Below the pieces are notes generated by a model. It made no database searches. It was not told where the DNA came from and saw only the letters and a program-made list of their open reading frames with translations. A program made the position numbers and the translations under genes. DNA of 53,886 nucleotides from Gammaproteobacteria bacterium (GTDB taxonomy: Bacteria; Pseudomonadota; Gammaproteobacteria; Xanthomonadales; Rhodanobacteraceae): the NCBI GenBank assembly GCA_004295005.1, contig SHNG01000085.1, positions 1-53,886 on the forward strand, given 5' to 3'. The stretch's first letter is position 1. The number at the start of each line of letters is the position of its first letter. Positions 25,207-34,617 of the stretch are shown piece by piece.

Positions 25207-26808
25207 TCAACGCAAGTCGCCCGCAATCACGCGTGCCGCGTTGTGTCCCGGGGCGCCGGTCACACCGCCACCCGGATGCGTGCCAGCACCGCACAGGTAC
25301 AGACCCGGCAACGCACCCCGATAGCCGGCCTGGCCGAGCATGGGTCGGGCGCTGAACAACTGGTTGAGGCTGAGCGCGCCATGGAAGATGTCACCACCGA
25401 TCAATCCGAAGTTGCGTTCAAGGTCCAGCGGTGTCAACGCCATGCGGCCCAGCACTGACGCCTTGAAGCCGGGGGCAAAGCGATCCACCGTGGCGATCAT
25501 CAGGTCCGCCACCTCGTCGCGGTGATCATCCCAATTCCTGCCGTCCGGCAAAGTGGGCGCGACATGCTGGCAAAACAGGCTGGCCACGTGCTGGCCGGGC
25601 GGCGCCAGAGAATCATCCAGGGTGGAAGGAATCAGCATCTCGATGATCGGTTCGCGCGACCAGCCGAAATCCACCGCATCGCGATAGGCACGATCCATGT
25701 AGGCGATGCCCGGCGCCATGATGATGCCGGCGGTCATATGATCGCCCGGTTCCGGCAATGCCGTGAACCGCGGCAACTCCGACAGCGCCACATTCATGCG
25801 GAATGTGCCCGAGCCGCAACGCCAGTTGGCCATGCGTTCGCGGGTTGCCGGTGGCACCTGCGCCGGCGCGAGCAGGCGCTCGTAGAGCAGCTTGGGATTC
25901 ACGTTGGCAACGATGGCACGCGCATGCAGCACATCGCTGCGCCCGGTCACAACGCCGACGGCCTTGCCGTTCTCGACGATGATTTCGCGCACCCCGCAAT
26001 CCGTCTCGATCTGCACGCCTGCCGCTCGCGCGGCCTTGGCCATGGCCTGACTGATTGCACCCATGCCGCCGATGGCGTGGCCCCAGGCGCCCTTGATGCC
26101 ATTCACTTCGCCAAAGACATGATGCAACAACACATACGCACTGCCCGGCGTGTGCGGGCTGGCGTAGTTGCCGACGATGCCATCGAAACCGAACAGGGCC
26201 TTGATCGGCTCACTCTCGAACCAGCGATCCAGATATTCGGCCGCCGAGATCGTGAACAGGTCGAGCAGCTCCTGACGCAAGGTCGTATCGAGTTTCAACA
26301 GGCGCTTGCCCAGCTTGCCGGCACGCACCAGCTCGGGGATGGCCTTCCACCAGCCTTCATCGGTGACATTGGGTGGCGGCTCCAGCACCAATTCACGCAA
26401 TACATCGGCGATGGCATCGAGGCGCTGTTGATAGGCCGGCAAACGTTCGGCATCGCGGACCGAGAACTTGGCCACCTCGGCTTGGGTGATGCCTTCACCC
26501 GCGCGCAGAAAGCGGCCATCCGGCAAGGGCAGGAAATTGCCGAGCTTGCGTTCGACGATCTTCAGTCCATGTGCGTGCAGGTCCAGATCGCGAATTACCT
26601 TGGGCTGTAACAAGGACACCGTGTAGGCCGCCACCGAGTTGCGAAAACCCGGATGGAATTCCTCGGTCACCGCCGCTCCGCCGACCACGCCGCGACGTTC
26701 CAGCACCTGCACCTTGAGCCCGGCCTTGGCCAGATAAGTCGCACAAACCAGGCCATTGTGGCCGGCACCGATGATGATGGCGTCGCAGGTGTTGTTCGGG
26801 TTTGTCAT
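25207..26808 (-). CDS. PYROXD2/phytoene-desaturase-like FAD-dependent oxidoreductase
   Basis: 533 aa. N-terminal Rossmann motif DAIIIGAGHNGLVCATYLAKAG with the following acidic residue in VLERRGVVGGAA, and the C-terminal FAD motif GLYLCGAGTHPGGGVTGAPGHNAA. The central segment SPHTPGSAYVLLHHVFGEVNG and the long helical lid match the PYROXD2-type branch of the phytoene-desaturase superfamily rather than a carotenoid enzyme. No crt genes are nearby. Substrate unknown. Sits between two MFS transporter genes on the same strand (27 and 24 bases), which suggests co-expression. Confidence 0.82.
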   Translation of the reverse strand: MTNPNNTCDAIIIGAGHNGLVCATYLAKAGLKVQVLERRGVVGGAAVTEEFHPGFRNSVAAYTVSLLQPKVIRDLDLHAHGLKIVERKLGNFLPLPDGRFLRAGEGITQAEVAKFSVRDAERLPAYQQRLDAIADVLRELVLEPPPNVTDEGWWKAIPELVRAGKLGKRLLKLDTTLRQELLDLFTISAAEYLDRWFESEPIKALFGFDGIVGNYASPHTPGSAYVLLHHVFGEVNGIKGAWGHAIGGMGAISQAMAKAARAAGVQIETDCGVREIIVENGKAVGVVTGRSDVLHARAIVANVNPKLLYERLLAPAQVPPATRERMANWRCGSGTFRMNVALSELPRFTALPEPGDHMTAGIIMAPGIAYMDRAYRDAVDFGWSREPIIEMLIPSTLDDSLAPPGQHVASLFCQHVAPTLPDGRNWDDHRDEVADLMIATVDRFAPGFKASVLGRMALTPLDLERNFGLIGGDIFHGALSLNQLFSARPMLGQAGYRGALPGLYLCGAGTHPGGGVTGAPGHNAARVIAGDLR

Positions 26809-26832
26809 TGGATGATGGTGCCCAGGCTGGAG

Positions 26833-28125
26833 CTATTCGGTTACCAGAATTCGAGACTGCATGGAACGCCCAAGCAGGATTGCAACCACCCCCGCAAGAC
26901 ACGCGGCCGCGACGTAGTAGACCGGCGCGTACGGCTCACCGGCGCGCAACCACAGGCTGACGGCCAGTGGAGTAAGCCCGCCGCAAATGGCATAGGCTAC
27001 ATTGTAGGCAAATGAAATTCCGGAGAAGCGGATGCGTGCCGGAAACAGGTTCACCATCAGGCTTGGAATCGCACCCGTCACACCAACCAGCAATCCACCC
27101 ACCGCAAACGCCAGGGTGAAGTGCTGGACCGCGTGCTGCAAAATCCAGTAAAGACCCCATGCTGCAATGGCCAATCCCATCGCCCCCGCAAGCAGCACGC
27201 GGCTGACACCAAAACGATCCACGGCCATGCCGTAAAGCACGCAGCCCAGAGTCAAGCTCAGGGTTGCCCAGGTGCTGGCCTGCGCCGCCTCGGCGGCGGG
27301 AATTCCATACTGGCTTTGCACCAGTGCCGGCGTCATCAGGATCACCACCACGATGCCCGCGGTCAGGGTCCAGGTAATCAGCATGACCCGGAACACCGCC
27401 AACCGATGTCCCTGCAGGACCAGTTTGAGCGGCAACCCCTGCACCAATTCGCGTCGCCTGCGCAACTCCTCGAACACCGGAGTTTCTTCAAGATAACGGC
27501 GCAGCCATACCGCAAGCATGCCGAACACACCGCCCATCAGGAACGGCAAACGCCAGGCCCAATCCAACACTTCAGGCGCAGACCATATCGAATTGACCCA
27601 ACTGGCAATGGCCGATCCCAGAACGATGCCGAAGGTGAGACCGGCGGTCAGCACGCCAATGGCAAACCCCGTGCGACCACGCGGCGCGTGCTCGGCCACG
27701 AACACCCAGGCTCCGGGCACTTCACCGCCAACGGCAGCGCCCTGCAGAATGCGCAAGAGCAAAAGCAGCAAGGGCGCAAGGATTCCCAGCGTTGCATAGG
27801 TTGGCAACACACCCATCAGCAAGGTGGGCACGGCCATCAGCAACACGCTCAGCATGAACATGCGCTTGCGTCCGACGCGGTCGCCGAAGTGGGCCATGAT
27901 GATTCCGCCCAAGGGACGCGCGAGGTACCCGGCGGCAAAGATGCCGAAGGTCTGCAACTGGCGCAGCCAGTCCGGCATGTCCGGCGGAAAGAACAACTGG
28001 GCGATTACCGTCGCGAAGAACACGAAGATGATGAAGTCGTAATACTCCAGCGCACCACCCAGGGCTGCCAGGGTCAGCGTGCGCAGGTCGCGTCGATTCA
28101 TGCCGGGAGCCGCAGTCTCGCTCAT
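26833..28125 (-). CDS. MFS transporter (metabolite:H+ symporter type)
   Basis: 430 aa, about 12 TM helices. MHS-family signs: GALEYYDFIIFVFFATVIAQLFF, the loop motif RPLGGIIMAHFGDRVGRK, LLRILQGAAVGGEVPGAWVFVAE, and WRLPFLMGGVFG with a following LRRYLEETPVF. Substrate cannot be assigned. Only distantly similar to the neighbouring KgtP-like protein, so not a recent duplicate. First gene of the minus-strand trio. Confidence 0.82.
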   Translation of the reverse strand: MSETAAPGMNRRDLRTLTLAALGGALEYYDFIIFVFFATVIAQLFFPPDMPDWLRQLQTFGIFAAGYLARPLGGIIMAHFGDRVGRKRMFMLSVLLMAVPTLLMGVLPTYATLGILAPLLLLLLRILQGAAVGGEVPGAWVFVAEHAPRGRTGFAIGVLTAGLTFGIVLGSAIASWVNSIWSAPEVLDWAWRLPFLMGGVFGMLAVWLRRYLEETPVFEELRRRRELVQGLPLKLVLQGHRLAVFRVMLITWTLTAGIVVVILMTPALVQSQYGIPAAEAAQASTWATLSLTLGCVLYGMAVDRFGVSRVLLAGAMGLAIAAWGLYWILQHAVQHFTLAFAVGGLLVGVTGAIPSLMVNLFPARIRFSGISFAYNVAYAICGGLTPLAVSLWLRAGEPYAPVYYVAAACLAGVVAILLGRSMQSRILVTE

Positions 28126-28235
28126 GGTTGCTCAAGGTCGAATGGGACCGGCGAGATATAGCACCGATCGGGCACTTTCGGCAGTCCCTTGGATGCACAT
28201 GGCCTGCCCTGACCAGGAAATCCGATTCCGCCCGT

Positions 28236-28270
28236 GATCCCGGAATCGCGAAGCGATATCCGGGATCCAG
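28236..28270. repeat. Dispersed palindromic repeat, GAATCGCGAAGCGATATCC type, copy 1
   Basis: Imperfect palindrome: ATCCCGGA, A, TCGC, loop GAA, GCGA, TA, TCCGGGAT, followed by CCAG. Other copies at 28325-28362 and, reversed, 52111-52154. The 340 bases from 28126 to 28467 hold three such elements and no credible gene. Confidence 0.75.
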
Positions 28271-28324
28271 CGCCTGCCCAATGAATGGATTGCGAGCAGG
28301 GCACAGACGAGCGCGAACCCTGCT

Positions 28325-28362
28325 CGTCCTCCCGGAATCGCGAAGCGATATCCAGGACCCAG
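28325..28362. repeat. Dispersed palindromic repeat, copy 2
   Basis: Same core TCGCGAAGCGATATCC as the copy at 28236, with a few changes in the right arm (CAGGACCCAGTGCC). The outer sequence, from GCTCGTC to CAGTGCC, matches the reversed copy at 52111-52154. Confidence 0.72.
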
Positions 28363-28400
28363 TGCCTTTTTGCTGCAATCAGAGGCCGCAAAATCGCTGG

Positions 28401-28420
28401 GCTCCTGCCTGCGCAGGAGC
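28401..28420. repeat. Dispersed palindrome, 8-bp stem, 4-base loop
   Basis: Perfect stem GCTCCTGC / GCAGGAGC with loop CTGC, followed by GACGAAAG. Same architecture (8-bp stem, 4-base loop, GACG/CGTC flank) as the elements at 42352-42371 and 52056-52075. It lies 47 bases before the yfeH-like start. Confidence 0.65.
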
Positions 28421-28467
28421 GACGAAAGATGCCGCACAATAGCGGGCTGACTTGCCACCGTGTTTCC

Positions 28468-29436
28468 ATGTCCCGATTCTCCATCGTCTACGACCGCTTC
28501 CTGATCGCCATGCTGGCCACCGTCGGCCTGGCGATGCTGTTGCCTGCCAGCGGCGCGGTGGCCGAATCCCTGCGCGCGGTTTCCACGCTGGCCATCGCCC
28601 TGCTGTTCTTCCTGCACGGTGCGCGCCTGCCTCGCGAGGCAATCGTTGCGGGCCTCACCCACTGGCGCCTGCACCTGCTGGTATTGGCCGTGACCTTTGT
28701 ATTTTTTCCGTTGCTTGGCATCGCAATCAAGCACGCGTTGCCGCCCGCGTGGATCGGATCCGAGCTGATGCTGGGCGTGCTGTTCCTGAGTGCCCTGCCC
28801 TCCACCGTGCAGTCATCCATTGCCTTCACCTCGATGGCCCATGGCAATGTCGCGGCCGCCGTGTGCAGCGCATCGCTTTCCAACCTGGCAGGCGTACTGC
28901 TGACGCCGCTGCTCGCCGCATGCCTGCTCGGAGGAAACGGGGAAACATCGCTGTCCGTGAATGCACTCACGCGCATCGTGCTGCAGTTGGCCCTGCCCTT
29001 TGTTGCCGGTCACCTGGCACGCCCCTGGCTCGCACGTTGGCTGGAGCGCCGTCGTAGCCTGCTTGCATGGACGGATCGCGGCACGGCGTTGCTGGTGGTC
29101 TATCTTGCGATCAGCGCATCGGTCATCGAAGGACTTTGGCGACAGTTGCCATTCACGTCATTGACAGCGCTGTTCCTCATCGTCGGTGCGATCCTGGCGA
29201 CCGCACTGCTTTTCACCCACTGCCTCAGCCTGCGCCTCGGATTCAAACGCGAGGACCGAATCGCCATCGTGTTCTGCGGCTCCAAGAAAAGCCTGGCCAG
29301 CGGCGTTCCCATTGCCAATGTGCTGTTTGCCGGCAACCCGGCACTCGGCATGATCGTGCTGCCGGTTTTGATCTACCACCAGATCCAGCTGATCGCCTGC
29401 GCGGTGATTGCGCAGCGTTACGCTCGGCAGCACTGA
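28468..29436 (+). CDS. YfeH-type bile acid:sodium symporter family protein
   Basis: 322 aa, about 9-10 membrane helices. Very similar in pattern to E. coli YfeH: ALLFFLHGARLPREAIVAGL, HWRLHLLVLAVTFVFFPLLG, LPSTVQSSIAFTSMAHGNVA and FCGSKKSLASGVPIANVLF. This SBF-like branch is usually annotated as a sodium symporter, substrate unknown. ATG at 28468 is chosen because it begins the conserved N-terminus; the upstream open frame runs through palindromic repeats. Confidence 0.87.
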   Translation: MSRFSIVYDRFLIAMLATVGLAMLLPASGAVAESLRAVSTLAIALLFFLHGARLPREAIVAGLTHWRLHLLVLAVTFVFFPLLGIAIKHALPPAWIGSELMLGVLFLSALPSTVQSSIAFTSMAHGNVAAAVCSASLSNLAGVLLTPLLAACLLGGNGETSLSVNALTRIVLQLALPFVAGHLARPWLARWLERRRSLLAWTDRGTALLVVYLAISASVIEGLWRQLPFTSLTALFLIVGAILATALLFTHCLSLRLGFKREDRIAIVFCGSKKSLASGVPIANVLFAGNPALGMIVLPVLIYHQIQLIACAVIAQRYARQH

Positions 29437-29503
29437 TGCCCTGAAATCCAAGGCGGTTCCAGCGCCCGTTCACATGCCGGCCACCCCAACCAACTCCGCA
29501 ATG

Positions 29504-29558
29504 GTATACAAGTCTTCACCCAGTATACGTTGACACGTGTATTTCTCCGTAGTAGCTT
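29504..29558 (+). promoter_or_regulatory. Candidate promoter and operator for the A/B gene run
   Basis: TTGACA (29530-29535), 17 bases, then TAGCTT (29553-29558, 3 of 6 -10 bases). Two GTATAC palindromes (29504-29509 and 29523-29528, 19 bp centre to centre) lie just upstream, and an ACACGTGT palindrome (29533-29540) overlaps the -35. The leader to the first start codon at 29705 would be about 140 nt. This is the only promoter-like site I see before the seven-gene run 29705-41263. Confidence 0.5.
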
Positions 29559-29704
29559 TTGGTTCACATGTGCGCCATGGAATCTGATCGGCGCGATGTC
29601 CGTCGAACGCTCGCTTTCTTTCGCGTCGCGATACGACGAACTCGGATTCATGCAATTCGCATTCGGTTCCGTGGCATTTGACGTGCAGACAAGGAAGCCA
29701 ACAC

Positions 29705-32700
29705 ATGAACCAAGCCACAAGCTGCTATTTCGGCGCTCGTCGCCACAGAGAATGGGCACCCATCGGCAGAATGTTCCTGCCTCTCATGCTTTGCTGTCTG
29801 CCCTTGGGAGCGCCATGTGCCGCACCGGTCATTACCGGCTTCTCACCTGCAAGCGGCGCCGATCAAACTGTCGTAACGATTGATGGCTCCGGATTCGGAT
29901 CTCTCGCAGAGCAAAACACGGTAACGCTTGGAGGTGAAGTTCATCTGGGGGGAAGGCTGCTTCGCGTTCTCAGCGCTTCTCCCACCCGCCTTACTGTTGA
30001 GATTCCGCCCTATGCGTGGACCAACAGGATAAGAGTCGAAGTTGCCGGAACCTGGGGGCAAAGCGTCAACAGTTTCGTTGTAGCCCCTGACATCCGCTTG
30101 TTTAGTCCCCTGCAAGGCGTGTCGGGGGCCCCGATCGAAATTCGCGGGATGAACTTTGATGCTGTGCCCTCCGGAAATCAGCTACAGATCAACGGGATTC
30201 CGATTCCAGTGACCTTCGCGAACACGAGCAATCTTCGCGCGACTATTCCGACTGGCGCAACAACGGGATTGTTCGAGGTTTCCAGGAATGAGCTCACCGG
30301 CAACAGCAAATGGCCTATCGAGATCGCCCCAACCAACCTGAACATCGATGGATTTCAGCCAGGAACCGGCGCTCCCGGAACAGCTGTAAAGATCAAGGGC
30401 CGCTCCTTTGCCACTGCGCAAAATGCCAATCAGGTCAGCTTCAACGGTTTGCCTGCCGAGGTCGTCTCTGCGTCCCCCGATCAGTTGAATGTTGTCGTGC
30501 CTGCTGGAGCGGAAACCGGGGCGATATCCATAATGGTCAATGGTGAAACCGCGGTTTCCGCATTTCCCTTTCACATTGCTCAATTGGGCGCGACCTTGCT
30601 TGCTGATGGTCCCGCGTTGCAGGCCAACATAGCTCAGCCCGGAGGATTCAAGGATTTTACGTTCGAAGCACTCACGGGCGAGAGCTTTGGAATTGGCGTC
30701 TCCTCGGTCCTGCAAACGCCCAGCAACATTTCCAGAAAACCGCAGGTGTCCGTGCGCAGACCGGACGGCTCCACCTTGAAGCTTGTCAATTGCGAATCCT
30801 CCTGCGTAATCGAAGCTACAGCCTTGCCGGTTTCCGGCACATACACGGTCAGGATAGCTGCCAACAGTCCAGCCTCGACACTCGCTGCGCTGGTCTCACT
30901 TACGCGGACCCTTGCAGCCACGCTGAGTCCGGATGAAGCGATGGACTTGGAAATGGACCGGGTCGGACAGGTCTGGAAATTGCAGTTTTCCGGAGCCGAA
31001 GGAGCAACTCACTCGCTGGAGCTTTGGACCTCCACGGAACGTATGGCGCTGATGGGGAATGATGTGTTGTTCCATGCTCCTGACGGAAGCCTGCTGATTT
31101 CGGAGTTTCAATCCGTGAGCTGTGTGGGGGGCTGCGGCTACCGCTATTTCCTGCACGATTTGCCGCAAACCGGCGTCTACACAATCACCATCAGGAAGGC
31201 TGACGAACTGACGGAAACCATGCGCGTCCGCTTGAGAAATCCTGTGCCGATTGAAATAGATGGGCCATCACACTATGGACAAGCCAGGTTCAGAAACGAG
31301 ATGGGTCTGTTGAGCTTTTTTGCACATGCCGGACAACGTCTCGATCTCGGAATCATCTTGCCGATCACGTGGAATCACCAGATCAATAGGTACTATTCAC
31401 ATCGCGCCAGAGTCACCCTGTTCGATCCAGACGGCACCAAACTTTCTGAAATAGCTTTGTGCCAATCATTTCTTGGACCGAGCGTTCCCAGCAATTATTC
31501 GGATGCAGGATGCGCCTTGCCGATCCTCAATGCACCACGCGATGGAAACTACACAGTCGCGGTGCGCGCGTTCCACACGGATCCAGGCGATGAGCCGACT
31601 CGATTCATTGCCACGGTGTCTACGCCCTACTTTGCACAAACATCTACTGGCGGAACAGAAATTGCGCTCAACCTGTCCCGTCCTGGTCAATCGGGCGTCA
31701 TCCGCTTCGAGGGAACCCAAGGCCAGAATCTCCAGCTCAATGGCAGCCCGCGCTACAACTCTGAAATTCAGGCGCCAATCACCCTGTATCAGCCGAACGG
31801 AAGCGTTCTGCTGACGCTTCCCAGTGCGAACAGTCAGGGAGCCATCGATCTACCGACCCTTCCCGCAAGCGGCACCTATATCCTGGAAGAAGGCACCGGC
31901 GGTCGATCCATCACCGAGAAGCACCTTCACTTGCCCATCTCGATCAGGCCGCTGAGTTCGTGCGATGCGCGCGCATCCGCAATTTTCACAGAGACATCCC
32001 TCAGTGCCGTGGTGCCCGCGGAAGTCGTTCTGGGCCAGACCTTCGATGTGAATGCGTTGGTCACGCCGCGAAACGGCGCATGCGGCCCTGCTGCGGGAAC
32101 CGTGCGCGTCACCATTGAAGGAACTACCACGACGTGCAGCTATGCGCTTCCTGAGCAGTCCGGCTGCACCCTGCAAGCCACCAAAACGGGGTATCTGAAC
32201 CTCAAACTCCAGTTCCTGCCCTCGAACCCGAACGTGTTCGCCCCAAGTTCGCGCAACGTCAGCCGTGTCGTCAATGTTCTACGTAAACCGGTTGAAGTAC
32301 GCATCGTCAGTATTTCGCCTGAGCCAGTTCAAGCAGGCCAAGCCCTTGCAGCGGTAGTTGAAGTGAATGCGATGCCTGGCGAACCCCTAACTCCGACCGG
32401 ACAAGTAGTCGTGAACAGTTCGAGCGGCGGAAGCTGCCAATTCATGTTGCCCGCAACAAGTTGCAGCGTGACGCCCAACCAAGCCGGCGCGCACCAGATC
32501 ACCGCTGCTTACATGGGCAACGCCACGTTTGCACAGACATCATCAAGTCCGATGGCTCACACGGTTGTACCAAGGCCACCGACGATCAGCTCATTTTCAC
32601 CGACTGCAGCTTTGCCCGGCGCAAACGTGACCATCAACGGGACCAGCTTCTTGTCGTCATTCGGCAGCACAATGGCCAGGTTTAACGGTGTTGAAGCCAA

Positions 32701-34612
32701 TATTGTTTCAGCCACTGCAACTCGTATCGTCGCTAAAGTCCCGGCAAGCGCAACATCCGGCCCCATTCAGGTGATTGTGGCAGACCAGTCGGTAACCAGC
32801 GCGAGCAGTTTCACGGTACTGGTTCCTCCGCCACCCGTAATCTCCAGCTTCTCGCCGACAAGCGGCCTGTATGGCAGTCACGTCACCATCAATGGAAGCA
32901 ACTTTGCGTCATCAAGCGCCGGAAATGTCGTCCAGTTCAACGGCATCCAGGCCAGCTTGGTTAGTGCTACTGCTACTCGCATCGTTGCGGAGGTTCCAGT
33001 CTGGTCCACAACCGGGCGAATCACGGTAGCCGTTGCCGGACGCACCGCCACAAGCAACACGGACTTCACGGTGACCTCGCCCTTCCCGCAACCCCAAATA
33101 TCCGGATTTGCACCCGGTAGCGGTGTGGTCGGTACGACAGTCACGATTTCGGGTCAGGGCTTCAGCGCAGAAGGCGCAAGCGGCAATGTCGTCACCTTCA
33201 ATGGGCAGTCGGCGTATGTCATGCAGTCCAGTGCTACTCAAATTGTCGCCTTGGTCCCCAGCGGTGCCAGCACCGGACCCATCACGGTAACGGTAGATCA
33301 AAGAACCGGAGTCAGCGCCAACCCGTTCACCGTAATCCCTACCGGCACCGAACTCGCAAACGTGTCCATTGCGCGAGTCGATCCGGAGCCATCCGTTGTC
33401 GGCCAGAGTTTCACCATCAACGTTGACGTAACACCGGCATCTCCAGATGGCCCGCCGCCCAGCGGCGTCGTCACCGTCAGCGACGGCGTGTACGGCTGTC
33501 AAATCGTACTGCCGGCTACAAGCTGCTCCGCCATGCAGTCCGAAATGGGAGAAACCATTCTGTACGCTTGGTACACCGGCGACGTGACCTATGCTGGCGC
33601 CTGGTCTGACAGCTTTCCGCACATCACCAATCCCGCAGTTCCTACCGAAATTTGCGGATTCGATCCAAACACCGTTCCAAATGACCCGCCTGGTTTTGTA
33701 CCCATTGAGCAGTTGAGCGGTGCCGTGTACAGCGCTGGTCAATCCCGCAACATTACCGGGGACGGCACGCTAAGCGTGACCTTCGATCCGTCACTGCAGA
33801 ACTCCACCACCCCTGAAGCCTACATTGACGTGACCGGCACGTTCCATGGGCCGATCAATACCGGCATCACCATCAATGGTGTCGTGGCGCAGACTGCCAA
33901 TGGACAATTCCTGGCGCCCAATGTACGCCTGACACCGGGCTTCAATACACTCGAGGCCATTGCCACAACCTTGCCCGGTCTCACCGCAACCGCCTCCATT
34001 GGCTTGAGCCGAAGCGGGCCGGAGCCTGCGCTTTCGCTAAGCGCCGTCCAATCCATTGGCATGGCACCAACGCTCATGCATTTCAATGTGGAATTGGGCA
34101 CAACCCTGATTGGACAGGCTTTTCAAAGCATTCGCATCGATGCCGACGGTGATGGAGCCTTTGATCACAGCGCGGGCTCGATTGATCAACTGAACCGGAC
34201 ATTCGCATTCGGCGACCCCGGGCTCTACAAGGCGCTGATTCAGGTCACCACCACAGGTGGTGATGTCCATACCGCTTCCGAATGGCTGCTGATCCGCAAT
34301 ATGGCTGCCGAGCGCGGCGCCTTTTGCGACATCTACGGCTATCTGAAAGCGCGCTTGCAAGAGTCCGACGCCGCAGCGGCCAGTCGCGCCTATGCATCAG
34401 GCGTTCGACCCGATTATCTTGACAGCTTCAGCGCGCTTGGCACGGATCTCCCGAATCTGGTTCCGGAACTGGGAACCATCGTGAGCGGATTTGCCGGCCC
34501 AAGCTACACGGAAATGCTGATCATGCGCGACAACGAGAATCAGACACGCAGTGGATTCCATGTGCATATGGTTCAAGACAGTGATGGTGTCTGGCGTATT
34601 GCCGGAATGTGA
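29705..34612 (+). CDS. Large secreted multidomain protein with IPT/TIG and other Ig-like repeats
   Basis: 1635 aa. Start at ATG 29705 with an AAGGAAG ribosome site; a signal-type hydrophobic stretch (FLPLMLCCLPLGAPCA) ends just before the first domain. In order: three IPT/TIG-like domains (about 43-300; FSPASGADQTVVTIDGSGFG), three pre-peptidase-C-like beta domains (about 300-750, each ending near GTYTV or NYTV), two Big_3-like domains, three more IPT/TIG domains in tandem (about 955-1215; ISSFSPTSGLYGSHVTINGS), another Big-like domain, a PKD-like segment with DADGDGAFD near 1480, and an unknown C-terminal 100 residues ending VWRIAGM. No cell-wall or membrane anchor seen. The stop is 5 bases before A1. 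Function unknown; probably surface-exposed or secreted. Confidence 0.82.
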   Translation: MNQATSCYFGARRHREWAPIGRMFLPLMLCCLPLGAPCAAPVITGFSPASGADQTVVTIDGSGFGSLAEQNTVTLGGEVHLGGRLLRVLSASPTRLTVEIPPYAWTNRIRVEVAGTWGQSVNSFVVAPDIRLFSPLQGVSGAPIEIRGMNFDAVPSGNQLQINGIPIPVTFANTSNLRATIPTGATTGLFEVSRNELTGNSKWPIEIAPTNLNIDGFQPGTGAPGTAVKIKGRSFATAQNANQVSFNGLPAEVVSASPDQLNVVVPAGAETGAISIMVNGETAVSAFPFHIAQLGATLLADGPALQANIAQPGGFKDFTFEALTGESFGIGVSSVLQTPSNISRKPQVSVRRPDGSTLKLVNCESSCVIEATALPVSGTYTVRIAANSPASTLAALVSLTRTLAATLSPDEAMDLEMDRVGQVWKLQFSGAEGATHSLELWTSTERMALMGNDVLFHAPDGSLLISEFQSVSCVGGCGYRYFLHDLPQTGVYTITIRKADELTETMRVRLRNPVPIEIDGPSHYGQARFRNEMGLLSFFAHAGQRLDLGIILPITWNHQINRYYSHRARVTLFDPDGTKLSEIALCQSFLGPSVPSNYSDAGCALPILNAPRDGNYTVAVRAFHTDPGDEPTRFIATVSTPYFAQTSTGGTEIALNLSRPGQSGVIRFEGTQGQNLQLNGSPRYNSEIQAPITLYQPNGSVLLTLPSANSQGAIDLPTLPASGTYILEEGTGGRSITEKHLHLPISIRPLSSCDARASAIFTETSLSAVVPAEVVLGQTFDVNALVTPRNGACGPAAGTVRVTIEGTTTTCSYALPEQSGCTLQATKTGYLNLKLQFLPSNPNVFAPSSRNVSRVVNVLRKPVEVRIVSISPEPVQAGQALAAVVEVNAMPGEPLTPTGQVVVNSSSGGSCQFMLPATSCSVTPNQAGAHQITAAYMGNATFAQTSSSPMAHTVVPRPPTISSFSPTAALPGANVTINGTSFLSSFGSTMARFNGVEANIVSATATRIVAKVPASATSGPIQVIVADQSVTSASSFTVLVPPPPVISSFSPTSGLYGSHVTINGSNFASSSAGNVVQFNGIQASLVSATATRIVAEVPVWSTTGRITVAVAGRTATSNTDFTVTSPFPQPQISGFAPGSGVVGTTVTISGQGFSAEGASGNVVTFNGQSAYVMQSSATQIVALVPSGASTGPITVTVDQRTGVSANPFTVIPTGTELANVSIARVDPEPSVVGQSFTINVDVTPASPDGPPPSGVVTVSDGVYGCQIVLPATSCSAMQSEMGETILYAWYTGDVTYAGAWSDSFPHITNPAVPTEICGFDPNTVPNDPPGFVPIEQLSGAVYSAGQSRNITGDGTLSVTFDPSLQNSTTPEAYIDVTGTFHGPINTGITINGVVAQTANGQFLAPNVRLTPGFNTLEAIATTLPGLTATASIGLSRSGPEPALSLSAVQSIGMAPTLMHFNVELGTTLIGQAFQSIRIDADGDGAFDHSAGSIDQLNRTFAFGDPGLYKALIQVTTTGGDVHTASEWLLIRNMAAERGAFCDIYGYLKARLQESDAAAASRAYASGVRPDYLDSFSALGTDLPNLVPELGTIVSGFAGPSYTEMLIMRDNENQTRSGFHVHMVQDSDGVWRIAGM

Positions 34613-34617
34613 TCGCG

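Noticed and set aside
28236-28420. CRISPR-like array
   Set aside because: Only a few palindromic elements with unequal spacing and no uniform spacers; they recur singly at other intergenic sites.
28128-28442. Small open frames through the repeats before the yfeH-like gene
   Set aside because: They translate palindromic repeats and have no conserved sequence.
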